NCBI RefSeq assembly: GCF_013112485.1
Contig: NZ_JABFHG010000006.1
Span: 1 to 64,000 of the forward strand
Length of the DNA stretch: 64,000 nucleotides
Direction: 5' to 3'
From: Roseicella sp. DB1501
Lineage (GTDB): Bacteria > Pseudomonadota > Alphaproteobacteria > Acetobacterales > Acetobacteraceae
Shown here: positions 1-8,571 of the stretch, piece after piece
Layout of the letters: each line of letters opens with the position of its first letter
How positions within the stretch are numbered: the first letter of the stretch is position 1
Translations under genes and position numbers: made by a program
Notes under the pieces: model-generated
The model's database searches: none
The model's input: the letters and a program-made list of their open reading frames with translations, nothing else
Told to the model about the DNA's origin: nothing

Positions 1-2
1 CG

Positions 3-119
3 GAAGCCTACATCGCAGCCGTGCTCGACCGCCTCGCAAATGGCCACCCCATCACCCGTATCGACGAGCTGCTACCCTGGAACTTCAGGCCAAGCCGTCA
101 ACCCACCAGCGTGGGCTGA
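3..119 (+). mobile_element. IS66-family transposase, C-terminal end (cut by window edge)
   Basis: The frame open from base 3 to the TGA at 117-119 encodes 38 residues containing ITRIDELLPWNF, the hallmark C-terminal tail of IS66 (TnpC) transposases. The rest of the gene lies left of the window. The element's right end should fall just after the stop; the bases right behind it (around 119-128) could be its terminal repeat, but with one end visible this cannot be confirmed. The next 370 bases hold no convincing gene, only a dispersed repeat. Family identification is from motif recognition. Confidence 0.8.
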
Positions 120-320
120 CGCATACGGATGCCAGTCGATGGCGTCGCGCAGTGTCAGTGTTTGCATCGTTATTGTCAGCGGTGCAGTCGCTTGGGACGT
201 ACCGCCAAGATCCTTGGATTCAGTGAGTGTTGGGAATACTGCTTCAATCGACCGCGGCGCACAGCCGCACCATGGTGCGGCGCGCTGATCGATCAGACCC
301 TTATCGGACCGCGTGGAACT

Positions 321-413
321 AGAGCAGATCGCGTTCGGATGCGATCATCAGAACGTGTGAAGATGCCCTGAAAGCAACAAGCTGGAACATTTGCCGTGAA
401 CCTGAATGAACGG
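321..413 (+). repeat. Dispersed repeat family A, copy 1
   Basis: Bases 382-413 match, with a few mismatches, the reverse complement of 46399-46430. A second shared block (gagcagatcgcg near 322-334) is found in inverted orientation near 46480-46491, so the two copies share a bipartite layout. This copy fills the otherwise gene-free gap between the IS66 tail and the cold-shock gene. It includes a small palindrome around gatcgcgttcggatgcgatc, resembling intergenic repeats common in alphaproteobacteria. Confidence 0.55.
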
Positions 414-488
414 GAAATGCTCTAGTCCGGGCGCAAGGCAGGTGGGCGCGCGAGCACCCACCCGTGGTATTGGCCGGTCAGCCAAAGG

Positions 489-695
489 TCAGTCGAGGCG
501 CAGGTTGCAAGCAGACATCTTGCCCTGCTGGCCGCGCTGGACGTCATAGGTGATCTTGTCACCCTCATTCAGGGTGGAGATGCCGGCACGCTGCACATCG
601 GAGATGTGGACGAACACGTCATTACTGCCGTCTTCCGGCTGAATGAAGCCATAACCCTTGGTCGCGTTGAACCACTTGATAGTGCCGTTGGACAT
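489..695 (-). CDS. Cold-shock domain protein (CspA family)
   Basis: A 68-residue single cold-shock domain. It shows the KWFNATKGYGFI stretch containing RNP1 and the DVFVHIS stretch containing RNP2, followed by the GDKITYDV strand; length and order are textbook for bacterial CspA proteins. Such proteins are cytoplasmic single-stranded RNA/DNA chaperones that melt mRNA structure in cold or stationary phase. It is monocistronic, with no same-strand neighbour close by. Which paralogue it is cannot be told from sequence alone. Confidence 0.95.
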   Translation of the reverse strand: MSNGTIKWFNATKGYGFIQPEDGSNDVFVHISDVQRAGISTLNEGDKITYDVQRGQQGKMSACNLRLD

Positions 696-746
696 AGAGA
701 ATTCCGCTTACGTATGGCGTGCCACCACGCGCAATCGCATGGTGGA

Positions 747-845
747 TCAATCTTCTGTAGGGGGCGGGCAGCGGGCTCGGCGCTCGATCACGAGCTTGGA
801 GAGCAGGCCGAACCAAACGAGGCTGACCAGAGTGATATAAACCAT
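747..845 (-). CDS. Possible 32-residue membrane peptide
   Basis: Within a longer open frame, a start at 845 gives a 32-residue peptide with one hydrophobic helix (ITLVSLVWFGLL) followed by a basic-acidic tail. It lies upstream of the cold-shock gene on the same strand. No clear ribosome-binding site precedes the ATG. The remaining bases of the 696-1014 gap show nothing else recognisable. It is listed only because a short single-helix protein is plausible. Confidence 0.2.
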   Translation of the reverse strand: MVYITLVSLVWFGLLSKLVIERRARCPPPTED

Positions 846-1014
846 CGCGGAGCGATTACAAGGAGTTTCGGTTGCCCCACGCTCTGCGCCCACCTGCGCC
901 GCGGAATGGGTGCGAGCGTTCTCGGCGCAGGGGATCGGCGCCGCCACTGGCACGGTGGTGACCTGCAGATTACGCTGCAGAATTATAACGGCACGTGCGG
1001 TACAGTGACGCGGC

Positions 1015-1353
1015 TCAGGCCGCGGCCAGCGCTTCCTCCGCGGCGTCCCGCGTGGCGGTGAGGGCCGCCAGCATGTGCCGCGCCTGCTTCACCGCGCCTG
1101 CATCGCTTGCATCCACGTCGGACATGGCTTCCTCGGCCGCAGCGACGCCGGCCACCAGTTGCTCGCGCAGCTCGTCCATCTGCTCCTTGAGATCGGTGCC
1201 GTCCTCGCCCTCTACACCCCGCCGCCACTCAGCGGCGATGGCGTCCACCTCGCGGGCCATGCGGTTCGGAGACACGCCGCGGCCGGCGAGCGCCAGCAGG
1301 CGTTGCAAGCCGGTGTCGACGGGACGCGCCGCCCGGGGTTTCCGTGCAGCCAT
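1015..1353 (-). CDS. Hypothetical alpha-helical protein, 112 aa
   Basis: A 112-residue protein, basic at the N-terminus (MAARKPRAARP) and then rich in Ala, Glu and Arg with heptad-like spacing (EQMDELREQLVAG), suggesting a helical or coiled-coil fold. No signal peptide or membrane segment is visible. I do not recognise a family. Codon use is GC-rich like true genes here, which supports it being coding. It stands alone between two gene-poor stretches of an accessory region, so its context suggests no function. Confidence 0.5.
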   Translation of the reverse strand: MAARKPRAARPVDTGLQRLLALAGRGVSPNRMAREVDAIAAEWRRGVEGEDGTDLKEQMDELREQLVAGVAAAEEAMSDVDASDAGAVKQARHMLAALTATRDAAEEALAAA

Positions 1354-1667
1354 GGGGAAAGCTCCTGGGATTGGCGGCCAATGCAGCAGGTTCTCATTTT
1401 GTCCTAATAATGCAGCTCCGTCCAGGGCCGGGCTGCCCTATCACTACCCGGGCAGTCTGAAATCAGGCGATGGCCCGAGCTTGTGCCTGCAGTGCGGGCA
1501 TCGGTTGGGCGTGACGAGGTCGACGAACGGCCGGATCATGATGACGTGGCGCAGGGCGGGCAGGCTCGGCGGTGGTGGCGATCCCGGAACCTGATCCGGC
1601 ATTAGGAACAAGAAAGAATGCTATCCAACTCGCCGCCCAAACCAGGGTTATGTCCCCAGTTCTCCAT

Positions 1668-1800
1668 CGGCCAAGTCCCAAGGTTTAGGGAGAATCCGCC
1701 ATCCGGAGAGCGGCTTCCGGCCCGCCCTGGCCTCGGCGAGGTCTTTTCGCTGGCCCTGGCGAAACCTGCCGTTCCGCGCGCCAGCGGCCCAAACGAAGAG
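1668..1800 (-). repeat. Degenerate direct repeat / gene remnant, left copy
   Basis: This segment aligns with 42336-42470: both begin tcggccaagtcccaaggt, continue agaatccgcc then ccggagag, and further on share ccctggcg followed by aacctg. Read on the minus strand both copies encode a similar peptide containing a WRILPKPWDLAD-like motif (RRILSRPWDLAD in the other copy), which suggests two remnants of the 3' end of the same gene rather than plain noncoding repeats. The 1354-1878 gap contains nothing else I can support. Confidence 0.5.
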
Positions 1801-1878
1801 TGGTCGTAAAAAGTAGATGGTGTGGCGAGAGTAACCGGGAGCGAACACTCTCTGAACCGGCAGCCTGCGTGCGGGTCG

Positions 1879-2727
1879 TTAGTCACTCCGATGGCGGTTG
1901 ATCGGCCAGAGCGGTCCCTGCGCGGGGATGAAGCGGATTGCCGCCTGCAAACCGGCCGGTTTGAAGTGCAGCTCGACGCTGCTGCCGGGTCCGAGGTCCA
2001 TTGCGAGGCCGCGCTCCAGCAGCCGGGTGCCAAAGCCCCGCCGATCCGGCGGCCTTGCCACCGGCGGGCCCTCCGCCTCTGCCCCATGGATCGTCATAGC
2101 TCCGTCCGCTCCCGCCTCGCACTGGATCTCGACCTGCCCCTCGGAAACGGAGAGCGCACCGTACTTGGTGGCGTTGGTGGCCAGCTCGTGAAAGGCGAGT
2201 ACCAGCGCCTGCGCCTGCCGCGGCGATACCGTCACGCCGAGGCAACCGCCCGAGATGTTGAGCTGAACGGCCCGGCCGGTCCCCAGCCACGGCGCCAGCG
2301 CATTCCGCGCGGTGTCCTCGATGCCGGCCGGCTCCCAGCCGCGCGCCGCCAGCATGTCGTGCGCCCGCGCCAAGGTGCGCAGCCGCGCTCCGAAGTGCTG
2401 GGCGAAACGCCGAGGATCACCACCGACTCCCTTTAACGTCTGCGCGGCAAGCCCCTGCACAGTGGCAAGGATATTCTTTACGCGGTGGTTCAGCTCGGCC
2501 AACAGCAGGTCCCGACGCCGCTCGCTCTCCGCCAGTTCGGCGTTAGCTCGGCGGAGCTCCGCGTTCAGCGCCTCGGAACTGGCGAGATCAATGTGCGCGC
2601 CGATGAGCTCGTGCGTTCCCACCTCGGCGTTCTTTGCAGCACGGCTCTCAGCGGCGGCAAGATCAGTCCGCAGACGCGCGTTCTCCGCTTCCAGCTCTGC
2701 CTCGTGCCGGCTTGATCGCGCGGTCAT
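1879..2727 (-). CDS. HWE/HisKA_2-type sensor histidine kinase, soluble
   Basis: 282 residues. About 75 N-terminal residues form a charged coiled coil. The phospho-acceptor box LNHRVKNILATVQ follows near residue 85, then the ATPase N-box HELATNATKYGAL near 180 and a C-terminal G-box (GFGTRLLERGLA). This box pattern defines the HWE/HisKA_2 kinases common in alphaproteobacteria. No membrane segment, PAS or GAF sensor domain is present, so the input is probably a protein partner through the coiled coil. No response regulator is adjacent, making it an orphan kinase. Kinase assignment is firm; signal and partner are unknown. Confidence 0.88.
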   Translation of the reverse strand: MTARSSRHEAELEAENARLRTDLAAAESRAAKNAEVGTHELIGAHIDLASSEALNAELRRANAELAESERRRDLLLAELNHRVKNILATVQGLAAQTLKGVGGDPRRFAQHFGARLRTLARAHDMLAARGWEPAGIEDTARNALAPWLGTGRAVQLNISGGCLGVTVSPRQAQALVLAFHELATNATKYGALSVSEGQVEIQCEAGADGAMTIHGAEAEGPPVARPPDRRGFGTRLLERGLAMDLGPGSSVELHFKPAGLQAAIRFIPAQGPLWPINRHRSD

Positions 2728-2882
2728 GCCAGCTCAAGGCCCTGGGGATTGACGTCGGCACGGAACCTCATCCCGGCCCGCTATGAAGGCGCGGTTCCCC
2801 GGCGGCCCGCACGGACGGGATGGTACTCGGCGTCGCCGAGTCAGTGCACATGCGAGTGCGACTGGCCCTGTTCGGGATGCGC

Positions 2883-3320
2883 TCAATCCAAAGCGGTCCG
2901 GTCAACGCGTCTTCCCTGGTCATCAATAACAGGCGCACCATTTTCCTTGCGGAAGGCGCCCTCTTGTGGAGCGGGCAGGATGTTCAAGACCGTTTCCGAT
3001 GGCCGGCACAGCCGCACGCCAAGCGGACTGACCACGATCGGGCGGTTCATCAGAACGGGGTGCTGCAGCATCAGGTCGATCAGTGCGTCGTCAGCCCACT
3101 TGGCGTCATCGAGACCGAACTCCTCGTATGATGGCACTTCCTGACGCAGCAGGTCGCGCACGGGAATGTCCATGCGCCGGAGCAAGCCAACGAGCGTCTC
3201 GCGCGAGGGCGGCGCCTTCAGGTACTCGATGGTCTCCGGCTCCTCGCCACTGTTGTGAATGAGCGCCAGGACGTCGCGTGACGTGGCGCAGTTCGGGTCA
3301 TGGTATATTGTGATCGTCAC
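2883..3320 (-). CDS. arsC: Arsenate reductase, ArsC (glutaredoxin type)
   Basis: From the GTG at 3320 the protein is 145 residues. It begins with TITIYHDPNCATSRDVL, the ArsC active-site strand with the catalytic Cys followed by a conserved TSR turn. LKAPPSRETL and the later RPIVVSPLGVRLCRPSE block, which holds the arsenate-binding arginines, follow in family order. The GTG is chosen because GGGGGA sits 6-7 bases upstream and the length then equals the family norm; an ATG 16 codons earlier adds an unrelated N-terminus. It would reduce arsenate to arsenite. No arsB, acr3 or arsR is nearby, so export must be encoded elsewhere. Confidence 0.9.
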   Translation of the reverse strand: MTITIYHDPNCATSRDVLALIHNSGEEPETIEYLKAPPSRETLVGLLRRMDIPVRDLLRQEVPSYEEFGLDDAKWADDALIDLMLQHPVLMNRPIVVSPLGVRLCRPSETVLNILPAPQEGAFRKENGAPVIDDQGRRVDRTALD

Positions 3321-3391
3321 GATGTTCCCCCGATCCGGACTGCATCTTTGCAAGGACCCTGGCCCCACCGAGGGCCATCTCGCGCCCGGTG

Positions 3392-4642
3392 TTACGTCGC
3401 GCTGTTCCCATCGGTCACGCAGGTCTGCCTCAGAGCTGTTGGTGCGTCCGGCAGGGCGGCGCGGGCCTCGCCCAGGGCTAGGCGGCGTCGGAACCGGCCA
3501 GCGTGAGGGGCCGCCGACGAGGCTACGCTTCGGTTGAGCAAGCTTGGCCCGCCGCGAAGACCATCAAGCCCATCATTGGGCAGCGCCTCCTCGGCCTCCT
3601 TGAAGGTCACCATGCGGCCGGCCTCCTCGTCCCACAGCAGGTGGTCGAGCGCCGAGAAAGTCTCACGCAGCGTGACCACCCGCGCAGTGTCGAAGGCGGG
3701 GTGCGCGTCGTGGCAGGCCTCCAGCAGGTAATTCGGAATGCGCGGCGCGAGGTGGTGCACGTGATGGAAGCCGAGGCTCGCCGTCAACCACCGCAAAACC
3801 GCCGGCAATCGCAGGTAGGAGCTGCCCGCGAGCGACGCGGCCACCCGATCCCAGGCCGCGTGGCGAGCCCAATGCACCCCGTCAAAGCGGTGCTGCACCG
3901 AGAAGAGCCAGACGCCGGCGATGCTGGCCGGCATCATCACGGCGAGGACGCCGGCAGTCACCGGCCAGATGCCGAGCAGCGCCGAGAAGCCACCGTAAGA
4001 GGCGAGCAACGAAAGGTTCGTCAGGTGCACGCTGCGGTGCTCTCGGCCCCAGCCGACCGGTGCGTCATACGGGACACGGTAGAGCACGAGGAACACCAGG
4101 GGCGGGAATACCAGAAGCATGAGCAGCGGATGACGCAGGATGCGGTAGGCACGGCGGCGCCCGCGACCCATGGCCCGGTACTCGGCAACAGTCTCGCAGG
4201 TCGAGTAGATGTCGGTGCCGCGGTCGCGGCGGTCGAGGTCGTTCCAGACCGCGTGGTGCCCGGCGTGCTGCCGCCGCCAGTGCCCGTAGGGTGTGAAGGT
4301 AAACAGCGAGCAGATCCGCCCGACCAGGTCGTTCACACGCTGCGTGCGGAACAGCGAGCCATGCCCGCAGTCGTGCTGCAGGGCGAAGACGCGCACCGTC
4401 AACCCTGCCGCCGGCAGACCTAGTACCAGCGCCCACCACCAGCCTAGGGCAAGGCCAGCCTGCATCGCCGCGAGCAGCGCCAGCAAGGGCAGGAAGGTGG
4501 TGACGAGCTGCCACGCAGCGGTGCGCGGCACCGCCGTCTGGAAGCGCTGGGTTACGGTTCTCAGCTCCCGCAAGCCGACGGAGGGGAGTGGGGCCTCTCG
4601 CGCGCTGCCCGCCAGGGCGGCGGCACTAATTGTTTGAAGCAT
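3392..4642 (-). CDS. Fatty acid desaturase (omega-6/DesA type)
   Basis: 416 residues with the three histidine boxes of membrane di-iron desaturases: HDCGHGS (near residue 90), HAGHH (near 127) and HHVHH (near 293). Hydrophobic segments lie near residues 45-85, 170-190 and 215-250. Family members introduce a double bond into acyl chains of membrane lipids, often in response to cold. The recognisable domain ends near residue 345. The last 70 residues are low-complexity Arg/Ala/Ser-rich sequence not expected in the family, possibly readthrough past a lost stop. It lies 70 bases upstream of arsC on the same strand. Confidence 0.88.
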   Translation of the reverse strand: MLQTISAAALAGSAREAPLPSVGLRELRTVTQRFQTAVPRTAAWQLVTTFLPLLALLAAMQAGLALGWWWALVLGLPAAGLTVRVFALQHDCGHGSLFRTQRVNDLVGRICSLFTFTPYGHWRRQHAGHHAVWNDLDRRDRGTDIYSTCETVAEYRAMGRGRRRAYRILRHPLLMLLVFPPLVFLVLYRVPYDAPVGWGREHRSVHLTNLSLLASYGGFSALLGIWPVTAGVLAVMMPASIAGVWLFSVQHRFDGVHWARHAAWDRVAASLAGSSYLRLPAVLRWLTASLGFHHVHHLAPRIPNYLLEACHDAHPAFDTARVVTLRETFSALDHLLWDEEAGRMVTFKEAEEALPNDGLDGLRGGPSLLNRSVASSAAPHAGRFRRRLALGEARAALPDAPTALRQTCVTDGNSAT

Positions 4643-4790
4643 GGGGTCGACAACTCTCGATCAGGACGGGCGGCGCGACCGTTCCGGACCGGCGCCGTGG
4701 TCCAGGGCGGTGCGGGCGTGGGCTGGTGGAGAGGGGGCGGCACCAAATGACACCGCCCCCTTCCTACCCGGCCGCGGCCAACCTCATCGG

Positions 4791-5696
4791 TCAGCGACGC
4801 GACGCGGGATCCAGGCGACCCGACGATGATGCCGGCGCCGTGGCATTGCCCTTGGCATCGCTCACGCGGGTGTCATTCACCTCGACCTCGGTGCGCCGGA
4901 CGGTGTCATGCACCGTCTCGACCCGCTCCTTCACGTCCTTCCGCACGATCACCTCCTCGGTGACGCGAGCGTCCTTAGCGATGACCGCTTCCTCGCCGGT
5001 CTCGGTCGCCTCAATCACGCGCTCAGCAAACAGTGCGTCATCGGCCGCGGTCGGGGCCCGGTCCATCGGCCGACGCTCGATCCCGATTTGCTCCTCGCGC
5101 AGGGATACCTGTTCCTCGACCGGGGTCTCGACCACGTAGGTGCGGACGCGCACCCGGCCACCCCCGACCTCCCGCTTGCCGACACGAAGCCTCTCCTCGA
5201 CGAGTTCAATTTTCTCGTCGCCGGTCTCAGATGGACGATTCGCTGCGGGTGCCGAAGCGGCCGCCGTTGGGGGTATCGGCTGCGATACGGCCGGTGCGGC
5301 CGCGACCACGGTGCCATCGGCCAGGGTTGCCGCCGCGCCGGTGGACTGCTGACCGTTCATTTCCTCCATGCGCCAGGATTGTTGGCGATCGTCGATATCG
5401 ACCGCCCCGTGCTCCTCCAAGATGTCTATGGCCCGCTCGGTGCTGCCCTGCCAGGCCCGCGCGGTCAGCAGGAAGCCGCCGCGGCGGACTGCCTCGGCAT
5501 AGGTGTCACGGTCCTGGTCCGACACGAACAGGGATTTCAGGGAGGCTAGGAAGCCGCCCTCCTCTGCCGCGCCCGCGTCCTGTGTCGTCACGGTGATGTC
5601 GGACCGGGCAAGCCCGGCCTCCGTCATCAGCCGCTCGGCCGCGGTGTCGGCATCGCCACGCATATCATAGAGGGCGGTCAGGGTCGTCTGGGTCAT
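4791..5696 (-). CDS. DUF2382 (YsnF/AvaK-type) stress protein
   Basis: 301 residues. Residues 1-100 form an N-terminal domain (TALYDMRGDADTAAERL onward) like the 'general stress' module often joined to DUF2382. A Pro/Ala-rich linker follows. The C-terminal DUF2382 domain shows the typical charged beta pattern: IELVEERLRVGKREV, the YVVETPVEEQVSLREEQI type of strand, and REDVKERVETV-like repeats. Such proteins are abundant in desiccation- and radiation-tolerant bacteria; the molecular function is unknown. Its ATG overlaps the stop of the upstream DUF2382 gene by four bases, indicating translational coupling. Confidence 0.8.
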   Translation of the reverse strand: MTQTTLTALYDMRGDADTAAERLMTEAGLARSDITVTTQDAGAAEEGGFLASLKSLFVSDQDRDTYAEAVRRGGFLLTARAWQGSTERAIDILEEHGAVDIDDRQQSWRMEEMNGQQSTGAAATLADGTVVAAAPAVSQPIPPTAAASAPAANRPSETGDEKIELVEERLRVGKREVGGGRVRVRTYVVETPVEEQVSLREEQIGIERRPMDRAPTAADDALFAERVIEATETGEEAVIAKDARVTEEVIVRKDVKERVETVHDTVRRTEVEVNDTRVSDAKGNATAPASSSGRLDPASRR

Positions 5697-6145
5697 GCTG
5701 GATCTCCGGTGCCGTCCTCGGGACGGGCTTGAGCATCGGGGCTGCGTGAGGCAGCCCCGGACAGGCGTTCCACGCTCGCCACCTGGCGGCGCAGCGGGAC
5801 GGTCTCCTCGACAGTCTCGATCGTGGTAATGCGGCGGATCCGGAGCTCCTCCTTGAGGACGAGGCGGCGTTCCACCACCAGGATCTCCTCCAGCACGGGC
5901 ACGACGAGGACCGCGCCGTCTTCCTCCTCCCGCACAGCCGGTGCAGTAGCGACCTCGTGACCGAGGGCGATGCGCTCAACCTCCAAGCGCTCGCCGCGCA
6001 GCGTCTCCCGCACCAGCGCGTCCTTGGTGGCGGTCGAGAGATGGACGCGGACATGCCCGGTCTCGACCAAGCGTCGCGCGATGGCCAGGTGCTCCTCGAC
6101 CAGCGGGACCACCACCTCGGCATCGGCCTTCGCGTCATCTGCCAC
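5693..6145 (-). CDS. DUF2382 domain protein, shorter paralogue
   Basis: From the GTG at 6145 the protein is 150 residues and almost entirely DUF2382: VPLVEEHLAIARRLVETGHVRV early on, then LVVPVLEEILVVERRLVLKEELRIRR. The GTG is preferred because GGAGA lies about 10 bases upstream and the domain starts right after it; the longer open frame adds a Pro/Arg-rich non-domain leader. Its stop overlaps the start of the next DUF2382 gene, so the two form an operon. The pair probably acts together in general or oxidative stress; this is inferred from the family only. Confidence 0.75.
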   Translation of the reverse strand: MADDAKADAEVVVPLVEEHLAIARRLVETGHVRVHLSTATKDALVRETLRGERLEVERIALGHEVATAPAVREEEDGAVLVVPVLEEILVVERRLVLKEELRIRRITTIETVEETVPLRRQVASVERLSGAASRSPDAQARPEDGTGDPA

Positions 6146-6357
6146 GCTGGGACATCTCCGGTTCCGGCACGGAGCCCGCGGCCTGGCCGGAGGGGCCGGA
6201 TGGGCTGCTGGTCCAGCATCTGCCTCCCAAGGTGGTGGCTGGCAGGTGCCGCGGGCAGGCGGCAAAGGCGGTTAGTGCCTATGCGGAAATGCAACACCCC
6301 GCCCTCGGGCCGGGCAACGTTGGGTCGCTGAGCAGTTCATCCCTGAAAGGCACACCC

Positions 6358-7272
6358 ATGCCATCCGACACGACCAGCACGGTCCGAGCCGCCGCCATCC
6401 TGCCCGAAGGCGGGCCGGCCCTGCCATCACGCATCTCCTGGGGCGCAGTCATCGCCGGCAGCCTCATCGCCGCCGTGATCGCGGCCATGCTCAACGTCCT
6501 CGGCGCCGCCATCGGCGCCACCACGGTGGACGCCGTCGCCCAGGCCACGCCGGGCGCGGCCCGGATGGGCATCGGCGCCGCAATCTGGCTCGTCATAGCG
6601 AACACCCTCGCCCTCGCAGCGGGTGGCTACACCGCGGCGCGGCTGTCCGGGACGGCCGACGACACGGATGGGATTCTGCACGGCCTTGCAGTCTGGGCCG
6701 TGGCCTTCCTGGTCTCCGCCGTGCTGATCGGCAACCTGCTCGCGGGCCTGGCCTCCACTGCTTCGACGGCGGTCGGCAGCGTGGCCGGGGGCGCCGGTTC
6801 GGCGATCTCCGGCATGGCCAGCCAGGCGGTGCCGGGCGTCTCGCCATCGGCCCTGGTCGATCGTGCGCGGGACACACTCCGTGGCACCGGCGGCGATCCG
6901 CAGGCGATGACCACCGAGCAGCGCAGCGCGGAGATCACCTCCCTGCTCGGGCGCCGCATCGCGCGCGGCGGTTTCGCCGACGAGGAACGTGCCCGGCTGG
7001 ACGCGCTGGTCGCGGCCGAGTTTGGCATCGCGGCGGAGGAAGCTTCACGCCGAGTCCAGGCGATGGAGGCCGAGGCGCAGCGCACCGCGACGGAGGCCGC
7101 GACTCGCGCACGCCAAGCTGCCGACGCCACGGCGCGGGCCGCCTCGATCGGTGCCTTCGGGACTGTCGCGGCTCTGCTGCTCGGAGCGATTGCGGCGGTG
7201 CTCGGCGCCCGCCGTGGCACCCGCGACCGGATTGCCCTGCAGGCGCCTGATCTCGTCCGGCGCCCGGTCTGA
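6358..7272 (+). CDS. Hypothetical membrane protein with four or more predicted helices
   Basis: 304 residues from the ATG at 6358, which follows an AAGG ribosome-binding motif. Hydrophobic helices are visible near residues 25-50 (WGAVIAGSLIAAVIAAML), 75-95 and 110-135. A Gly/Ala/Ser-rich stretch and a long charged helical region (residues 185-265, many Glu/Arg/Ala) come next, and a last hydrophobic helix (FGTVAALLLGAIAAVLG) near the C-terminus. The middle probably sits outside the bilayer as a coiled coil. I recognise no catalytic motif. It is divergent from the DUF2382 operon with a gap of about 210 bases, so both may share a stress-responsive promoter region. Confidence 0.7.
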   Translation: MPSDTTSTVRAAAILPEGGPALPSRISWGAVIAGSLIAAVIAAMLNVLGAAIGATTVDAVAQATPGAARMGIGAAIWLVIANTLALAAGGYTAARLSGTADDTDGILHGLAVWAVAFLVSAVLIGNLLAGLASTASTAVGSVAGGAGSAISGMASQAVPGVSPSALVDRARDTLRGTGGDPQAMTTEQRSAEITSLLGRRIARGGFADEERARLDALVAAEFGIAAEEASRRVQAMEAEAQRTATEAATRARQAADATARAASIGAFGTVAALLLGAIAAVLGARRGTRDRIALQAPDLVRRPV

Positions 7273-7355
7273 CCCCTGCGCGGCCGTGGTCTCCTTCACG
7301 GGGCCATGGCCGATGCAGCCTATACGCCCCCGAACCGAAGCATAGAGAGTCACCA

Positions 7356-7526
7356 ATGAACCCCAATAATCAGGACGGGGCACTGGTTGCGCGGTTGGCA
7401 TCCCGGCTGCAGGCCCTGCACGAGGCAAATGGCGGCGACTGGTCAGGCATCACACGGGACGCACTAGCCCTGATGCGAGAGACCCACAGGATTGAACCGC
7501 ATGAGCTCCGGCGCCGGCCATTCTGA
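7356..7526 (+). CDS. Small hypothetical protein, 56 aa
   Basis: ATG at 7356, preceded by agagag seven bases upstream; the frame runs to the TGA at 7524-7526. The 56-residue peptide begins MNPNNQDGALVARLASRLQ and ends RRRPF. It is amphipathic and helical, with no membrane segment. It is well separated from both neighbours on the plus strand, 83 bases after the membrane protein. Evidence is a good start context and biased codon use only; no family is recognised. Confidence 0.45.
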   Translation: MNPNNQDGALVARLASRLQALHEANGGDWSGITRDALALMRETHRIEPHELRRRPF

Positions 7527-7629
7527 CACCCCCGGACACCCCGCGCGAGGACGACTGAGCCCGCCCTCTCGAACCCGGTAACGCCTCCGCCCGTTACCTC
7601 CCTGTCCTGCCGATACACGGCAGATAGGG

Positions 7630-8571
7630 ATGCATGAGCGAGCCTTGCTGGACTGGGATGACCTTCGCTTCTTCCTGGCCATCGTCCGGACCGGCAGCCT
7701 CTCCGCTGCCGCCCGGGATCTGCGTGTTACGCAGTCAACCGTTGGCCGCCGCCTCGCCTCGCTCGAGAGCGGCCTCGGGGCCCGGCTGCTGCACCGCACG
7801 CCGGAAGGCTACGTCCCGACGCTGGCGGGCGAGGCAATACTTGGTCAGGCGGAACGTGTCGAGGTGGAAGCGCTCGCGGTGGAGCGGACGGTCGGTGGCC
7901 GCGACGCCTTACTGGATGGGGTGGTGCGGGTCACGGCGATCGAGACGCTCGCCAGCCACGTCCTGGTGCCCGCCTTCTGCGCGCTGCAACTCGGCAACCC
8001 GGAGATCGGGATCGAGCTGCTGGCCAATGTGCGACATTTGAGCCTGGCCATGCGGGAGGCGGACATCGCGGTGCGCCTCACGCGCTTCGAGCAGCATGAC
8101 CTCGTCGCGCGGCGGATCGGCACCATGGCGCACGGACTCTATGCCAGCCCTGGCTACCTGGAGCGCCATGGCGCACCGGACTTCGCGGCCGGCTGCCCGG
8201 GCCACCGGCTGGTGACCGGGTTGGACGGCGCGGAGGTGCCGCAGGTCGCCCACTGGCTCGCCGAGGTCGCTCCCCGTGCCACCGCGGCCTTGCGCACCGA
8301 CAGCCCGGAGGCCCAGTTGCAGGCCACCGTGTGTGGCCAGGGCATGGCGTGCCTGCCGCGACTGCGAGGGGATGCCTTGCCGGACGGGCTGCGGCGCCTG
8401 CGGCCGCCCCGGGATCGAGTTCTGGTCGAGATCTGGGTCGCCGTGCACAAGGACAACCGCAAGATCCCGCGGATCCGCTTGGTACTGGACGCAGTGGCTG
8501 CCGCTGCCCGCGACCATGCCGGCCAGTTGGACCCGCCGGAACATCAGGACGCCAGGCAGCCCCGCGCCTAG
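7630..8571 (+). CDS. LysR-family transcriptional regulator
   Basis: 313 residues. The N-terminal winged helix is classic LysR: WDDLRFFLAIVRTGSLSAAARDL, the recognition helix VTQSTVGRRLASLE, then GARLLHRTPEGYVPT. The rest (from about residue 95) is the periplasmic-binding-protein-like effector domain. A Pro/His-rich tail of about 20 residues closes the protein. Its TAG stop shares the palindrome CTAG with the stop of the convergent OsmC-like gene. LysR proteins often control a divergent gene, but here the upstream neighbour is on the same strand, so the target is unknown. Confidence 0.9.
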   Translation: MHERALLDWDDLRFFLAIVRTGSLSAAARDLRVTQSTVGRRLASLESGLGARLLHRTPEGYVPTLAGEAILGQAERVEVEALAVERTVGGRDALLDGVVRVTAIETLASHVLVPAFCALQLGNPEIGIELLANVRHLSLAMREADIAVRLTRFEQHDLVARRIGTMAHGLYASPGYLERHGAPDFAAGCPGHRLVTGLDGAEVPQVAHWLAEVAPRATAALRTDSPEAQLQATVCGQGMACLPRLRGDALPDGLRRLRPPRDRVLVEIWVAVHKDNRKIPRIRLVLDAVAAAARDHAGQLDPPEHQDARQPRA

